Of a stretch of DNA of 64,000 nt, positions 1 through 10,469 are shown one piece after another. The notes below the pieces were generated by a model. That model did not search any database and was not told the DNA's origin. It worked only from the letters and a program-made list of their open reading frames with translations. Source of the stretch: Schistosoma mansoni (lineage: Eukaryota > Platyhelminthes > Trematoda > Strigeidida > Schistosomatidae); the NCBI RefSeq assembly GCF_000237925.1, contig NW_017386027.1, positions 868,001-932,000 on the forward strand, in the 5' to 3' direction. Position 1 is the first letter of the stretch, and every line of letters starts with the position of its first letter. The position numbers and the translations under genes were made by a program.

Positions 1-1398
1 CTGCCCTTTGAAAAATTCCGCCAATCGTCCAAGACGTCGAGAGATGTTAGTGATTGGCATCCCATCATCCTCGTAGATTGTTTCACTCACACCAGACTTC
101 TTGCTGCCATTGGCTCGGATGAGTTGGAAGAGCTTCCGGCAGTTACCAGATGCAGCTGCTGCTTCCATCTCATTAGCACGCTCCGACCACCAGGCTTCTC
201 GGTCCTTACGCAAGCTTTGCCCGATTTCATTACGTAACAGCCTTCGTTTGTGGTCAAACTCACGGTCACCCGGAGTAGACCGACGGGCTTCGATCAGTTG
301 TAAGGGGCCAGAAGAAACCCAGTGCTTATAAGCGGGACGTTTCGCGAAGCCGCAAGCGGCTTTACTCGCCATTTTCATGGCGTCATGAAGATGCAACCAA
401 TGCTCACCTATACTTTTCGGTGGGATGGTAGTTAGCCTAGAAGCTAGCTCCGCTCGATACTTACTTGCAACAGAAGTTGCAGCCAGTTTACTAACATCGA
501 TCCGTTTATGGCGGTCAATCCTTCGGCCACTGAAAAGTAAGGTGAGATTGGCGCAGACCAGGGCATGATCAGACTCCAGATAGGTACTTCAAAAGGAGCT
601 GCAGTCTTGTACACAACCACGCCAGCGGTAGCTGATCGCGATGTGATCAATCTGAGTCCAGGCTTGAGATGCAGAGGGAGGACGCCAGGTGGCACACCGG
701 CGATGACTGTACTGGAAGTTAGTGCTGGCCAGAAACAGGTTGTGGTCTGTGCACAGTTGCAGCAAACGGTCCCCGTTATCTGTCCTGCGACCAACAAGTC
801 CCCATCGGCCACCTAAACGACTCTCTTCTGTGCCTAGACGCCCGACCTGTGCATTCAAGTCTCCGGCTAGTACTACAATATCTGTCGAACGCGCTTTCTG
901 GAGAAGAACTGTTAACTGATAGTAAAACTCATCCTTGATTGCATCCGGGCTGCAATCTGTCGGGGCATAGGCGGAGATGACGAAAGGACACCGTTTCTCA
1001 CGCCGGTTTCTTCTCACTTTGATGGAACTTTCTAATCTAACAGCACATAACCGACTGTTAATGGGGATCCAATCGATTAGTGCTGCCTCAGCTCTAGCGC
1101 TTAGTGCGATATCAACGCCAGCAAGACCAGACGAAGATGCCACAGGGTCCCCGGATAAGCGCACATGAAACAAGCTTTTCGAGGCGACAGATGGAGAGCG
1201 GATTTGTAGTACTTCACTAGAGTCTTGAATACGGGTCTCGGATAGACAACAAACGTCAACATTAAGACCTTCCAAAGACATAGCCAGCCCTATCTGTTGT
1301 CTGATCTGCAATAGTGTGCGAACGTTGAAGGAAGCCAGCTTGACCGGCGTACGTGGTTTCAGAAAAACTGCCTCAGTATTCATAATCGGTGGAAGCAT
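1..1398 (-). mobile_element. LINE (RTE-like), endonuclease half, cut by window edge
   Basis: An open frame reads leftwards from the ATG at 1396-1398 to the window edge, with a single in-frame TGA at 589-591. The N-terminal half is an apurinic-type (exonuclease-endonuclease-phosphatase) domain: LASFNVRTL near the start, then CCLSETRI, SAYAPTD, VVLAGDLNAQVG and QIDHIAIS, the usual order of active-site blocks in LINE endonucleases. Downstream the frame continues as the linker that precedes reverse transcriptase (GNCRKLFQLIRANG), and the reverse transcriptase itself would lie off the left edge. One stop in about 465 codons points to a fairly young copy. Database entries often mislabel this type of ORF as a craniofacial development protein. 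From recall of schistosome elements, the C-terminal fragment at 24609-25170 belongs to the same LINE; that link is inference. Confidence 0.88.
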
Positions 1399-1531
1399 TC
1401 GCTTTCAGACAGACAGTGACTGGAGATCGTTTAGAAAGGACAGATTTTCCACCAACAGCGAGCTGCTGCATAAGTTGAAAAGTAAGGTTACACAAATTGG
1501 GGATAAAAGAGGGTGAATTAGCGATATGGTA
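1399..1531 (-). other. Probable LINE 5' leader
   Basis: Non-repetitive sequence directly upstream of the LINE start codon, ending at a trinucleotide run. It is most simply the 5' untranslated part of the LINE; no boundary or target duplication could be fixed. Confidence 0.4.
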
Positions 1532-1564
<33 letters not shown>

Positions 1565-1582
1565 GGTAATAATAATAATAAT
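1532..1582. repeat. (AAT)n microsatellite
   Basis: About 16 AAT units interrupted by one AAAGGT, immediately beyond the LINE leader. Confidence 0.95.
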
Positions 1583-1639
1583 GTAAATTGTCTTGCTTCT
1601 AGTATGAGCAGGAATAGTATCGTCAATAAAATTCATCAT

Positions 1640-2231
1640 TTCATTTATTTGTGAGTGGGCTGTGATACTGCCCGGGTGCCCAAACCGAAGCAGGTGGTTT
1701 TCTTAGGGGGCCACACCCCGAGCCTTTGACCTAGAGGTCTAACCCACAAGGCAGTGGAGCATCGTGAGGAGATGCAGTCCCATGGTAGCCGGTGACCAAT
1801 AACTGGTTCATTCGCCATTTGTTCCTTCAGGATCCTGGAGCCGATATGCACCATTGGTTTGGAATCAGGATTTTCCAACTCCCCTAGGTGGACTTTGCAT
1901 GTCCACTGGTCCAGTTAAAGCGCCGGACATTCGCTTTTCGTCCTCTCAATTTTGTAAACAACAGTAATGCCACGAGAAGGCAGTGAATAGGACTTCCCTG
2001 TCAGAGTCTATATACGCGTGGCCATGTGAGAGCATTTGGAGAGGGAGAGCTGACTCTCCCCACTCTCGGCCGTACCAGGGCTTTTGGGGGCTGGCGAGCT
2101 TTGATGATCCTTGGTCCATGAGATTACCATCCAATAAGTGCATTTAGGGCTTTTCTGGACAGCATCAATGCAACTCCTTGTGTATGTGGGGCATTTTCTT
2201 CTTCATGACCGGAGTATAACAGAAGTTCCCC
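1640..2231 (-). mobile_element. LT-SINE copy 1 joined to RTE endonuclease piece
   Basis: On the minus strand this is the end of an RTE endonuclease reading frame (2124-2231, running into the gap; protein text HEEENAPHTQGVALMLSRKA) followed by the ~450 bp LT-SINE body that starts at 2092 with GCCCCCAAAAGCCCTGG. The final LT-SINE tail is missing. The same join occurs in the copy at 2621-3635, and 1977-2231 matches 2947-3201 with no difference that I can see. Confidence 0.8.
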
Positions 2232-2431
2232 NNNNNNNNNNNNNNNNNNNNNNNNNNNNNNNNNNNNNNNNNNNNNNNNNNNNNNNNNNNNNNNNNNNNN
2301 NNNNNNNNNNNNNNNNNNNNNNNNNNNNNNNNNNNNNNNNNNNNNNNNNNNNNNNNNNNNNNNNNNNNNNNNNNNNNNNNNNNNNNNNNNNNNNNNNNNN
2401 NNNNNNNNNNNNNNNNNNNNNNNNNNNNNNN
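2232..2431. other. Assembly gap (200 N)
   Basis: 200 consecutive N. It interrupts a copy of the chimeric LT-SINE, so the gap probably reflects repeat collapse between two near-identical copies. Confidence 0.99.
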
Positions 2432-2559
2432 TAGAAGATTTTTGTATATTCGTATAAAATAACGATAACAAAGTATAATATTTACACTTTCATTTAGATT
2501 AAATTTAAAAGATTGATTAAAACCGTAATCTCAAGAATAAGCTAATATGGGAAGTGATT

Positions 2560-2620
2560 ATCAGTGGAATCAAGGACGCGCGTTTTCCTATTTGGCGACT
2601 TGTCAGTTGGATGAACCTGC
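2560..2620 (-). mobile_element. Family A SINE fragment (Sm-alpha-like)
   Basis: Matches the ribozyme segment of family A in reverse orientation (CAGTGGAAT then GACGCGCG then GTCAGTTGGATG). The stem II region is altered, so the ribozyme is probably dead. It ends where the next LT-SINE begins. Confidence 0.75.
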
Positions 2621-3635
2621 GTGTGAGAGCTGTGATACTTTCCGGGTGCCCAAACCGAAACAGGTGGTTTCCTTAGGGGGCCACACCCCGAGCCTTTGAC
2701 CTAAAGGTCTGACCCACAAGGCAGTGGAGCATCATGAGAAGATGCAGTCTCATGGTAACCGGTGACCAACAATAGGTTCGTACACCATTTGTTCCCTCAG
2801 GATCCTGGAGTCCATGTGCACCATTGGTTTGGAATGAGGGTTTTCCAACTCCCCTAGGTGGACCCTCCGTGCCCACCAACCCAGTTAAAGCTCCGGACAT
2901 TCGCTGTTTGTCCTCTTAATTTCGTAAACAACAGTTATGCCACGAGAAGGCAGTGAATAGGACTTCCCTGTCAGAGTCTATATACGCGTGGCCATGTGAG
3001 AGCATTTGGAGAGGGAGAGCTGACTCTCCCCACTCTCGGCCGTACCAGGGCTTTTGGGGGCTGGCGAGCTTTGATGATCCTTGGTCCATGAGATTACCAT
3101 CCAATAAGTGCATTTAGGGCTTTTCTGGACAGCATCAATGCAACTCCTTGTGTATGTGGGGCATTTTCTTCTTCATGACCGGAGTATAACAGAAGTTCCC
3201 CTGAAGATAGTCGTTGTTGTCCAACCTGCGTCCGATGTGTTTCACTGATTTCAAGCACCTCCAGGTTGTATTTTCTCATTTCTGTAGCAATTTGGAAGGC
3301 TCTTCCGGTCTCCCACATTGTCCGGACATTCCATGTACCTATAAAAATTGTCGCTCTGGTTGTTAGAAGGTGCATCGGCCTCATGACTTCCGAAGGACCT
3401 CGGCTTTCATTATGAGACATCATAATTATTCCTTCTACTCCCAGGACAGAGTTTAAATGGTTTGAATAATTTTTTCTGGTTAGCGTTTTTTTAGCGACTT
3501 GGTTCTCTACGGGATGGGGTCGCTAACCCCATGCCCAACCCTCCTCCTTTACCCCGGGCTTGGGACCGGCAGTAGCCCCCAGAGGAGCTACAGGCGGAGT
3601 TTGTTCACTTAATAACCAGCACTAAATAAGAGTTA
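2621..3635 (-). mobile_element. LT-SINE copy 2 fused to RTE 5' UTR and endonuclease N-terminus
   Basis: Reading on the minus strand: a leader (3424-3635, GC-rich with CCCGGGCTTGGGACCGGC), then an open frame 3423-3094 of 109 aa with the start of an RTE endonuclease (IFIGTWNVRTMWETG, then LEVLEISETH), then a stop, then at 3062 the LT-SINE body down to 2621. The endonuclease is cut off after about 100 residues, long before its catalytic core is complete, so this is a chimeric, non-autonomous element and not a LINE. Confidence 0.82.
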
Positions 3636-4049
3636 TAAACCAGTGTTAGGAATTAGAATTATGATTTACAGTTGATGGGGAGGTATTAGATTTAAAGTTT
3701 TCCATACGAACTGACATTAGTTTAAATGCCAAAGTGGATGTATAAATCTCGCGCCAAAATCCAAAACCCGTAATCTTATATCTGATTGGTTCATTCATGA
3801 ATTATAGTTTTGCCTAATAATACTTATTATTATAACTGGAGAACTATGATCAGCTGTCTTTTGATAAGATGGGGTAAATCGATACAATAATATCTTAATC
3901 TTTACACTAATAAGCTTCTGAGTAGTGATCACTGTCTTATTTGTTTATTCCTTTTAGAACTGATCGGTATATATCGATCAGATTGTAATATGACATGAAG
4001 TCTAAGTGGCTCAACACTATGCACCGTACTAATGTTCCGTGGTTGAACG
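3636..4049. other. Unassigned AT-rich sequence
   Basis: No open frame, repeat family or splice-flanked exon recognised. If the receptor gene on the minus strand continues leftwards, this may be intron. Confidence 0.5.
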
Positions 4050-4195
4050 TAGAGCATAGGAAACCGTGTACTGAGCTTTACTATTAGTTGATTGACCTGA
4101 GTTCAAATCCCTAGAGGAGCGTCAGTTGCCTAAAGATTACAAGTCTCCTTGTTGATGAGTGCCAACTATCATGAAAACTGGATCCAGGGATTTTC
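4050..4195 (+). mobile_element. Family D SINE, old copy
   Basis: Carries the D-type order: tRNA-like B box (GAGTTCAAATCCC), a short AAGATTACA spacer, then TTGTTGATGAGTGCCAACTA, the ribozyme region. The core is degraded (CTGACGAG became TTGATGAG and stem II is broken). Confidence 0.6.
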
Positions 4196-4317
4196 TTTGA
4201 CTGGCTACAATCATATATATATCTTGATATTATCAACATTTACAGGTTGATAATACTTTGAATGGTAGCTATTATTGAAATCCAGTACTTATGTTCGTGT
4301 AATTTAAGATTTTAACA

Positions 4318-4560
4318 GTTGAATTCATGAGTCGATCTAAGTTAGACTACCATTGAAAACCAGAAACCATTGAACAACTGTTTAATTCTAGTATGAGTTA
4401 CTCAATAGTGAGCATCCACGATTCCACACGTGAGACCCGAAACGTAAACCTTCGATCTCGCCCTCGGATGTTTGACCGTTGAATACCTGTTCAATCATCT
4501 AGAGGTTAAGCATTCACGCGAGAGATCGAAGATGAAACAGTCATTCAATGCTCCTAACAA
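4318..4560 (-). mobile_element. Family B SINE, old copy
   Basis: Starts with the family B tail in reverse (GTTGAATTCATGAGTCGAT), then the reverse of the ribozyme and of the tRNA-like head (CTAGAGGTTAAGCATTCACG appears in forward sense near 4500). Highly diverged. Confidence 0.5.
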
Positions 4561-4617
4561 CAAATATTCCCTCATTTATGATCATTCTCTTATTATTCTA
4601 TCAATAAACATACATAC

Positions 4618-7600
4618 CTTCTTGGAAATTATTCAATAAACTTGTATAATAATCTCTTGTTACTAACCAATAATTTAATAGATATATCATATCCCTTCTA
4701 TATATATCCTGTTGATTATTATTCATTGGATAATCATTCGTTTCATAATTATTATATAATTTTAAATTAGATTTTTCATTTAAAAGACTTGGCGCCAAAT
4801 TTTTAAATTTAAATTGTTGTTCAATAAAATATTGAATTGAATCATTTAAACAAAATGAGTAATCAATTGATTGATTTTTTATTTGATCATTGAAATTTTT
4901 ATATTTTTTTGAATTTTGATTAATACTACTTATATGATTATTATTATGATGAATAGAAAGATTTAATGGATAATCATTATTTGATGCAGTATCCATGGTA
5001 ACTATAGTGGAATTCATTGTTGGTATAAAGTTATTATTATTGGGTTTTCTTGGTCCACGTTCATGTTGAACACCTAGAAAAGTAATAAATGCATAAGATA
5101 ACAATAAGGATTAGATATTCTTGGAAAGGTTTCCATTTGAAGGTCATGTACATCTTAGATATCTGAACTATGAGATCAAAAGGGTTCTATGTTCAATTTT
5201 TGGTAGGATTAAGGGTTCCAATTGTTCAATACATCATACTTGAATAAAATACCTCTTCTTTATTTCTTAATCTTTAATGATTGTTAAGCAAAGATGGATA
5301 GTGGCTAGCAGTGGAATTCAGGACGCGCGTTTCGTCAGCTGGATGTACCTGCATTTCAGAGTTGATGTTTACTCGGGGACTCGAACCCAGTACCATTCGC
5401 TTCAAACGCTACCATGTTATCCACTTAGCTTGTGGATTAATGCGGGAGAGGGGAATGAAAGCAGATATAAAAAGAATGAATAGCAGCTGGAAAGGATTGT
5501 CCAGGACAAGGTCGGATGAAGAGTTCTGGTCGGCAACCTATGCTCCTCCGGAAAGGGTAACAAGCGTAAGTAAGTAAGTAATACATACGAAGAAGATGTA
5601 ACTATGAAGAGAATAAGGATGCTATTATAAATAGAATAAAGAAATAAATATACAAATGGATGAGATTAATAGTTTGTTGTGATAAACGTCATCCACTGCA
5701 GTACATTTGTCTTACGAATTGTTAAATATTAATCAAACTACTGATTACTATTAAGTAGTATGAAGATAACGTAGAAAGAACAGATTTGGGGTGAAATGAA
5801 GTTCGAAAATGGCAAGTTCTAATAACGAATAGTATATTTTAGATCGAGGATATGTTAATTCCATTACTGGTTAGTGTATGAAAATAGGGGAATATATGAA
5901 TACTGTAGACCAACTTCACTGGTGTAATAGTTAATTTGGGAATGACAAAGAACATAGCAACAGTTCTTTTCCGAATCAATTACAATGTGTATTTGATATA
6001 CCGGGTAAGCATTAGTTAGTCATCAGTGAGCCGCTGTAAGTAAATTATCTATCTAGCTAAAATGATTACTCAGATACTTCTGTATGGAATAGTCCAGTAT
6101 GTTGAAGAGTCTCAAAAATAAAATAAGATCTAGCTCCATGACGTTTTTGATGTAGGTTTGTTCTCAGAGCTGGATGGTTTGCTCGTGGATCTTTCATCGT
6201 CCTTCAGGTAGAAGTTTGTGCTGATGATGTCGTTCAGAAGGATGACGAAAGCTCCACGACCAAACTATCCATCTCAGAGAACAAACCTACATCAAAATCA
6301 CCCACCTGAGCTACAAATCTTCTCCACCATCCATGACGTTTTGTCAAAATTACCTCATTCTGACTATCACAAAGCATTGATAGCATTAATATGTAGTTGA
6401 GGTAGTGAAAAAGGTTTGTGACTCAAGTGGATGATTTCGGTTAAATGTTTTCTCTGGGTCAGATGGCTTAACCATGAATCTTTCATTATCCTTCTGGGCT
6501 ACTAATAAGTTAATATTATTCGCTGATGACTTAGTAACTAGGATCCTAACAGTCAATCAGTTCTCACTGACAATCGCTACCTATCAATCATATTTACGAT
6601 ATAGCCACCAGATTGAACAACTCAGTCTCATGTTCAGGTCTTTGAGGAAGGATTATTACTGTGAAGATTTTGGATGAGATGTCCTGATAAGTGTAAATGC
6701 ATATGAAATTTAGGATTATTCAATTATATTACAATGGGAGATACAACCAAAATAAAGAAATAAACAGTGACAGATTTAAGGTCAACAAGAACCAATCAAC
6801 ATCGAGGTATGCAGGACAAGCTGTGAACCATATGTGGAGAAATTCGAACACTTCACTTCTACCTGAAGTTTGTGCTGCGGATGATGTTGTTCAGAAGGAT
6901 GATGAAAGCTCCACAAGCAAACCATCCAGCTCAGAGAACAAAACTCTATCAAAATCAGTTGCATTTAATCATCTAACTAACTACATTTGAAACGACATTC
7001 TTTTCAAGTTTGCCAACAGAAGAAGTTTAATCAGGTGAATTGTTGTTACTCACATAAATAATTACATGTTTTGATCCGTTCGTTCTTGATGTAATGATGA
7101 TTAAGCGTTTAGAGCATTCAACTTTAAATCAAAGAGAAAAGGTTTCGAACTCTATCTTTACCTATTTCAGTTTGGATAATCATTTTATATCACCAGGTTT
7201 TACCAAGAATGGTATGACTCAAAGAAGATCTGATCAACTTAAACTTAGTCATGGAGTTGTCTAGAAAGAACCTCATTAGATTTTCTGGATAGTTTTTGCT
7301 ATGGGTCGATATCCGTTAGAAGACATGTAACATTGGGTAACTATTCATTTAATTACTATAGTAACTTTCAATATAAGTATAAGAACACCCCCCCCCAAAA
7401 AAAAAGAAAAACACACACTTACTTTCTTCATTCATTTGTGCTAGAAAACATTTATTTAATCGACATGCACGGCAATGATTACGATGATGACGATCAATGG
7501 TACATTTACCTTTTAAATTACCACTTGCTTTACATGTATATGAACGATTCTTATGAATACTTCTTTTAAAAAATCCGGAACATCCTGAATAGTAAGTAAA

Positions 7601-9855
7601 AAATGGAAATGATATTGAATAGGATATGAGACAAACATAATAATATTTAAGTTTACTTGGTATTGTTTCGGTTGAATCTTCCCACTGATGTTTGGGACTG
7701 CATTTGATCAGTCTCTCTCTTATTGACAAGTGTGCATACTGTGCTTATTGCCTTGATATAGCCTTAATTCACAAGTATTATAAGCAAAGTTGGATAGTGG
7801 TTGTTAGGATGGCTCGTTGGCAAACTCAAGGAAGCCTCGAGAAGCCCAGAAAGAGCCGAAGACATTCCATTCAATCACCGCTAGGGAAACATACTAGAAT
7901 GTTGACGTGTAGCTCTCCTATTGGTTGAATAAGAAGGACTCCCTATGTGCCTATTGGCTATCCGAAATGATGATTTCCTTTCAACCAAAAACTATAAATA
8001 CATGAGATTTTTGTACTATATTTGGCACTGTTTTGGGAATAAAATTTCTACTTACTAGTCTTCTGTCTTCTCATTTCGCGACTTGGGAGGGTTCTAGCGT
8101 TTGAGTGCTCAAGTAATACATGACTTACTAAGAATCTAAGTTCCAGATATAACAGTGGCTAGCAGTAGAATCCAGTTGGACGCGCGTTTCGTCCTCTTTG
8201 GGACTCGTCAACTGGATGTACCTGCATCTCAGAATTGATGTTCACTCGACGACTCGAACCCAGTACCGTTCGCTTCAAACGCCATCGCGTTATCCACAAT
8301 ATGCATATATCCCAATAAGAGACTAATCAATTGCAGTCCTAAATAACAATGTGAAGTTTCAAACAAACAATACCAAATGAATTTAAACTTCAACCCATTG
8401 CTCAAGCGAGTGACTATCAGGACTCAGTAGCCGAGTGGATAACGTTGTGTCTTTTGAAGCCGACGGTATTGTGTCCTAGCGTCAGAGTGAACATCAACTG
8501 TGAGATGCAGGTGCATCCAGCTGACGAGTTTCAAATAGGAAGACACGCGAGTCAAACTGGATTCAACTACTAGCCATCATCCATCTTTGTTTGACATTAT
8601 TTGTTTGTGAGGAAAGAATTATAATGGAGGGTTATACTAGTTAAGATTTAACTTTGTCAACCTTCAGGGAATCATTTCAAAACTATTTGACTGAATAAAT
8701 CAAGTCCTATTTGGATGATGTTAATAATTTCCTTACGTAACTATAAATTATAGTCTTACCAATTATTGTCATTATCAGAATTACAATTAGTATCAGAAGG
8801 GGGGCTTTGTGGATATTATAGTACTTTCAATAGTCGAGATCATGAATCACTTGAAGCTAGACCATCATAGGAAACCTGGAAGCACTGAATGGCCGTTTCG
8901 TCCTATACTGAGACTCCTGAGCAGTGCGCACCCACGATCCCGCCTCGAGAGATTCGAACCCAGGACATACCAGTCTCGCACGCGAGCGCTTAGCCTCCAG
9001 ACCACTTAGAAGGCCGGCATGCAACGGTGTTAATGTCTAACTTTAACCAATTCACAAAATTGAGCAACCGTTCACCATTGTCTTCTGTGAGTTGATATCA
9101 CACAACAGACCTGGTTGAACTCCACTGGTCACTTACGCTTTTCATTCAATTTAGGTCTGTCATGAAAGTCTTACTCTAAAAGCTTTTGATAATATTGTGT
9201 TCTATATGATTGGTTATTAAAATAATGAATGAATTCATTACCATTATAAGCATCATTATCAGTAGTTGAATTGAATATATTAGAGATTTTCTAGGAGAAG
9301 ATCAATTAATCAAATGGTCATAGAATAATCAGTCGATAAGAACGCATTAAAAAGTTAACAGGAATTCCTGGACCCAAGTTTCGCGTTATTTGGCGCGGGA
9401 TCGAGTCCGTCAGCGAGCATCAGTCCTCTCAAGATTACAGGCACATCTTGCTGATCAGTTCCAAATAGCACGAAACTTGTGTCTAGAGTTTTCTGTTCAC
9501 TACCTCCGACCATCATCTTACCTTAATATAGTGCACTCAATGTCGAGTCACCTAGAATAGTGACCACATTACAACTTGATCGATAGGGTTTGATCTGCAG
9601 TATGACATTGATCACCATCCAGTGATCAATCAATTATGAAACTGAACCTTTTTTATCAATGAGCTTGACATAAGCATTCACCTCATTCAATTCAAGAATT
9701 GTTTTAAGGAATAACAAACAAAGTAGTCGGAAAAATGTATTTAAAGAAAATGAGTAGAGACAATCATAACTCACCATCACAGCTATAGACTCCATAATGT
9801 TTTCCGGTAGAGCGATCACCACAAACGCCACATGGAATATTAAGTAAACGGTAAT
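4618..9855 (-). CDS. Nuclear receptor NR2E, dissatisfaction/tailless-like (partial, 3 exons)
   Basis: Three exons join in one frame: 9855-9775 (81 nt), 7584-7423 (162 nt) and 5073-4618 (456 nt), with AG acceptors and GTGAGT, GTAAGT and GTATGT donors; phases agree at both junctions. The protein begins at [16 protein letters not shown] and contains a full two-finger DNA-binding domain: first finger CGVC...CDGC with P-box [11 protein letters not shown], second finger with the spacing C-x9-C typical of dissatisfaction and tailless ([11 protein letters not shown]), then [10 protein letters not shown] and the conserved extension [10 protein letters not shown] split over the last junction. The third exon continues as an Asn-rich hinge and ends at a donor, so the ligand-binding domain should lie off the left edge; none was seen down to 3600. 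The first coding exon, probably short, was not found. The family are ligand-regulated or orphan transcription factors acting in neural development; a role in the fluke is not known from this sequence. Both introns (2.2 and 2.35 kb) hold SINE copies and a solo LTR. Confidence 0.92.
5286..5430 (-). mobile_element. Family A SINE, ribozyme stem II lost
   Basis: Ribozyme flank, then tRNA-like head in reverse (GGGACTCGAACCCAGTACC). The piece between CGCGTTTCGTC and AGCTGG lacks the stem II hairpin, so the ribozyme core is deleted. Lies in the receptor gene, just upstream of the hinge exon. Confidence 0.8.
5440..5578 (+). mobile_element. RTE LINE 3' end fragment
   Basis: C-terminal coding end and tail of the RTE LINE: AAAAGAATGAATAGC, then CCTATGCTCCTCCGG, then GTAACAAGCGTAAGTAAGTA. 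Directly abuts the family A copy to its left. Confidence 0.8.
5579..6137. other. Receptor intron, nothing recognised
   Basis: AT-rich intronic sequence of the NR2E gene without a recognisable repeat or exon. Confidence 0.5.
6138..6330. repeat. Fold-back copy of family E repeat
   Basis: GATGTAGGTTTGTTCTCAGAG at 6150 returns in reverse complement near 6290, with the central part (GTTTGTGCTGATGATGTCGT) in the loop. The unit recurs singly at 6845-6965, 14795-14905 and 27035-27160. Confidence 0.7.
6331..6844. other. Receptor intron, nothing recognised
   Basis: No supported feature; short open frames here have no family resemblance. Confidence 0.5.
6845..6965 (+). repeat. Family E repeat
   Basis: Contains GAAGTTTGTGCTGCGGATGA and CCATCCAGCTCAGAGAACAA; same unit as at 6138, 14795 and 27035. 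No coding meaning inferred. Confidence 0.65.
7686..8297 (-). mobile_element. Family A SINE split by a solo LTR
   Basis: SINE body 7686-7801 and ribozyme plus tRNA-like head 8155-8297, both reversed, interrupted by the LTR at 7802-8154. The scissile region has the three-base insertion (GTC followed by CAA before CTGG on the minus strand). A second family A copy in the opposite orientation follows at once. Confidence 0.85.
7802..8154 (+). mobile_element. Solo LTR (LTR-retrotransposon fossil)
   Basis: 353 bp with matching ends TGTTA and TAACA, a TATA-like AACTATAAATAC and an AATAAA-type signal in the right order for a plus-strand LTR. It sits inside a family A SINE, flanked by GTGGT on the left and GTGGC on the right, a slightly diverged 5 bp target duplication. 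No internal coding region is present. Gypsy or BEL type cannot be told from the LTR alone. Confidence 0.75.
8298..8593 (+). mobile_element. Family A SINE, head-to-head partner
   Basis: Body, tRNA-like head (AGCCGAGTGGATAACG) and ribozyme in forward order. The core CTGACGAG is intact but the GAAAC strand reads GAAGACAC, so activity is unlikely. Confidence 0.8.
8793..9130 (-). mobile_element. Family B SINE, near complete
   Basis: Reverse orientation: tail with the complement of CCCCTTCTGATA, ribozyme (CGTTTCGTCC on the plus strand), tRNA-like head with GATTCGAACCCAGGAC, and a body ending CTCCACTGGTC. Lies in the first known intron of the receptor gene. Confidence 0.85.
9350..9640 (+). mobile_element. 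Family D SINE
   Basis: B box GGGATCGAGTCC, then AAGATTACAGGCACATCTTG, a ribozyme-like region with CTGATCAG in place of CTGACGAG, and the D body ending CCAGTGATCAATCAATTAT. A reversed scrap of the ribozyme lies at its left end (CCTGGACCCAAGTTTCG), so this locus is also partly inverted. Confidence 0.8.
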
Positions 9856-9947
9856 CTAAAAATTTTAAAACATATATATTAATGGAGAAAAACACATTTA
9901 GAATAAACAATTTATGGATCATTTTGAAACCCTCATAGTTCAAATCA

Positions 9948-10045
9948 TGAGTTCAAATTGGAAGCTAGGACCACCATGAGGAAATGCTGAAAGCACTGGG
10001 ACGGCCGTTTCTTCCTATTATGGGACTCCTCAACAGTGCGCATCC
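9948..10045 (-). mobile_element. Family B SINE, inverted 5' piece
   Basis: Tail and ribozyme of family B in reverse; changes to forward orientation at 10046 inside the sequence next to the tRNA-like head. Confidence 0.8.
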
Positions 10046-10466
10046 AGTGGTCTATCGGTTAAGTGCTCTGGCGCGAGACTGATAGGTCCTGGGTTCGAAT
10101 CTCACAAGGCGAGAACGTGGATGCACACTGCTGAGGAGTCCCACAATAGGACTTCACGGCCGTCCAGTGATTCTAGGTTTTCTTTGGTGGTNNNNNNNNN
10201 NNNNNNNNNNNNNNNNNNNNNNNNNNNNNNNNNNNNNNNNNNNNNNNNNNNNNNNNNNNNNNNNNNNNNNNNNNNNNNNNNNNNNNNNNNNNNNNNNNNN
10301 NNNNNNNNNNNNNNNNNNNNNNNNNNNNNNNNNNNNNNNNNNNNNNNNNNNNNNNNNNNNNNNNNNNNNNNNNNNNNNNNNNNNNNNNNNNGGTGGTCTA
10401 GCTTCAATTGACTCATGATTTCAACTATGAAAATACTAAACTCTCCACAAAACCCCTGATCCATTT
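10046..10466 (+). mobile_element. Family B SINE containing an assembly gap
   Basis: Forward tRNA-like head (GGTCTATCGGTTAAGTGCTC, B box GGGTTCGAATCTC), ribozyme with CTGAGGAGTCCC but a broken GAAAC strand, then the tail after the 200 N run at 10192-10391. Confidence 0.8.
10192..10391. other. Assembly gap (200 N)
   Basis: 200 N inside a family B SINE; TGGTGGTNNN...NGGTGGTCTAG on its sides suggests the true gap may be close to zero length. Confidence 0.99.
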
Positions 10467-10469
10467 TGA

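Noticed and set aside
589-1398. Host craniofacial development protein-like gene
   Set aside because: The frame continues into a LINE linker and has the LINE endonuclease block order; that annotation is a common mislabel.
2138-2434. Open frames across the N runs (2124-2471, 10102-10464, 62024-62439)
   Set aside because: They are open only because N cannot encode a stop.
7333-7569. Plus-strand open frame at the receptor exon
   Set aside because: Complement of the nuclear-receptor zinc-finger exon; Asp-rich text arises from the His-rich strand.
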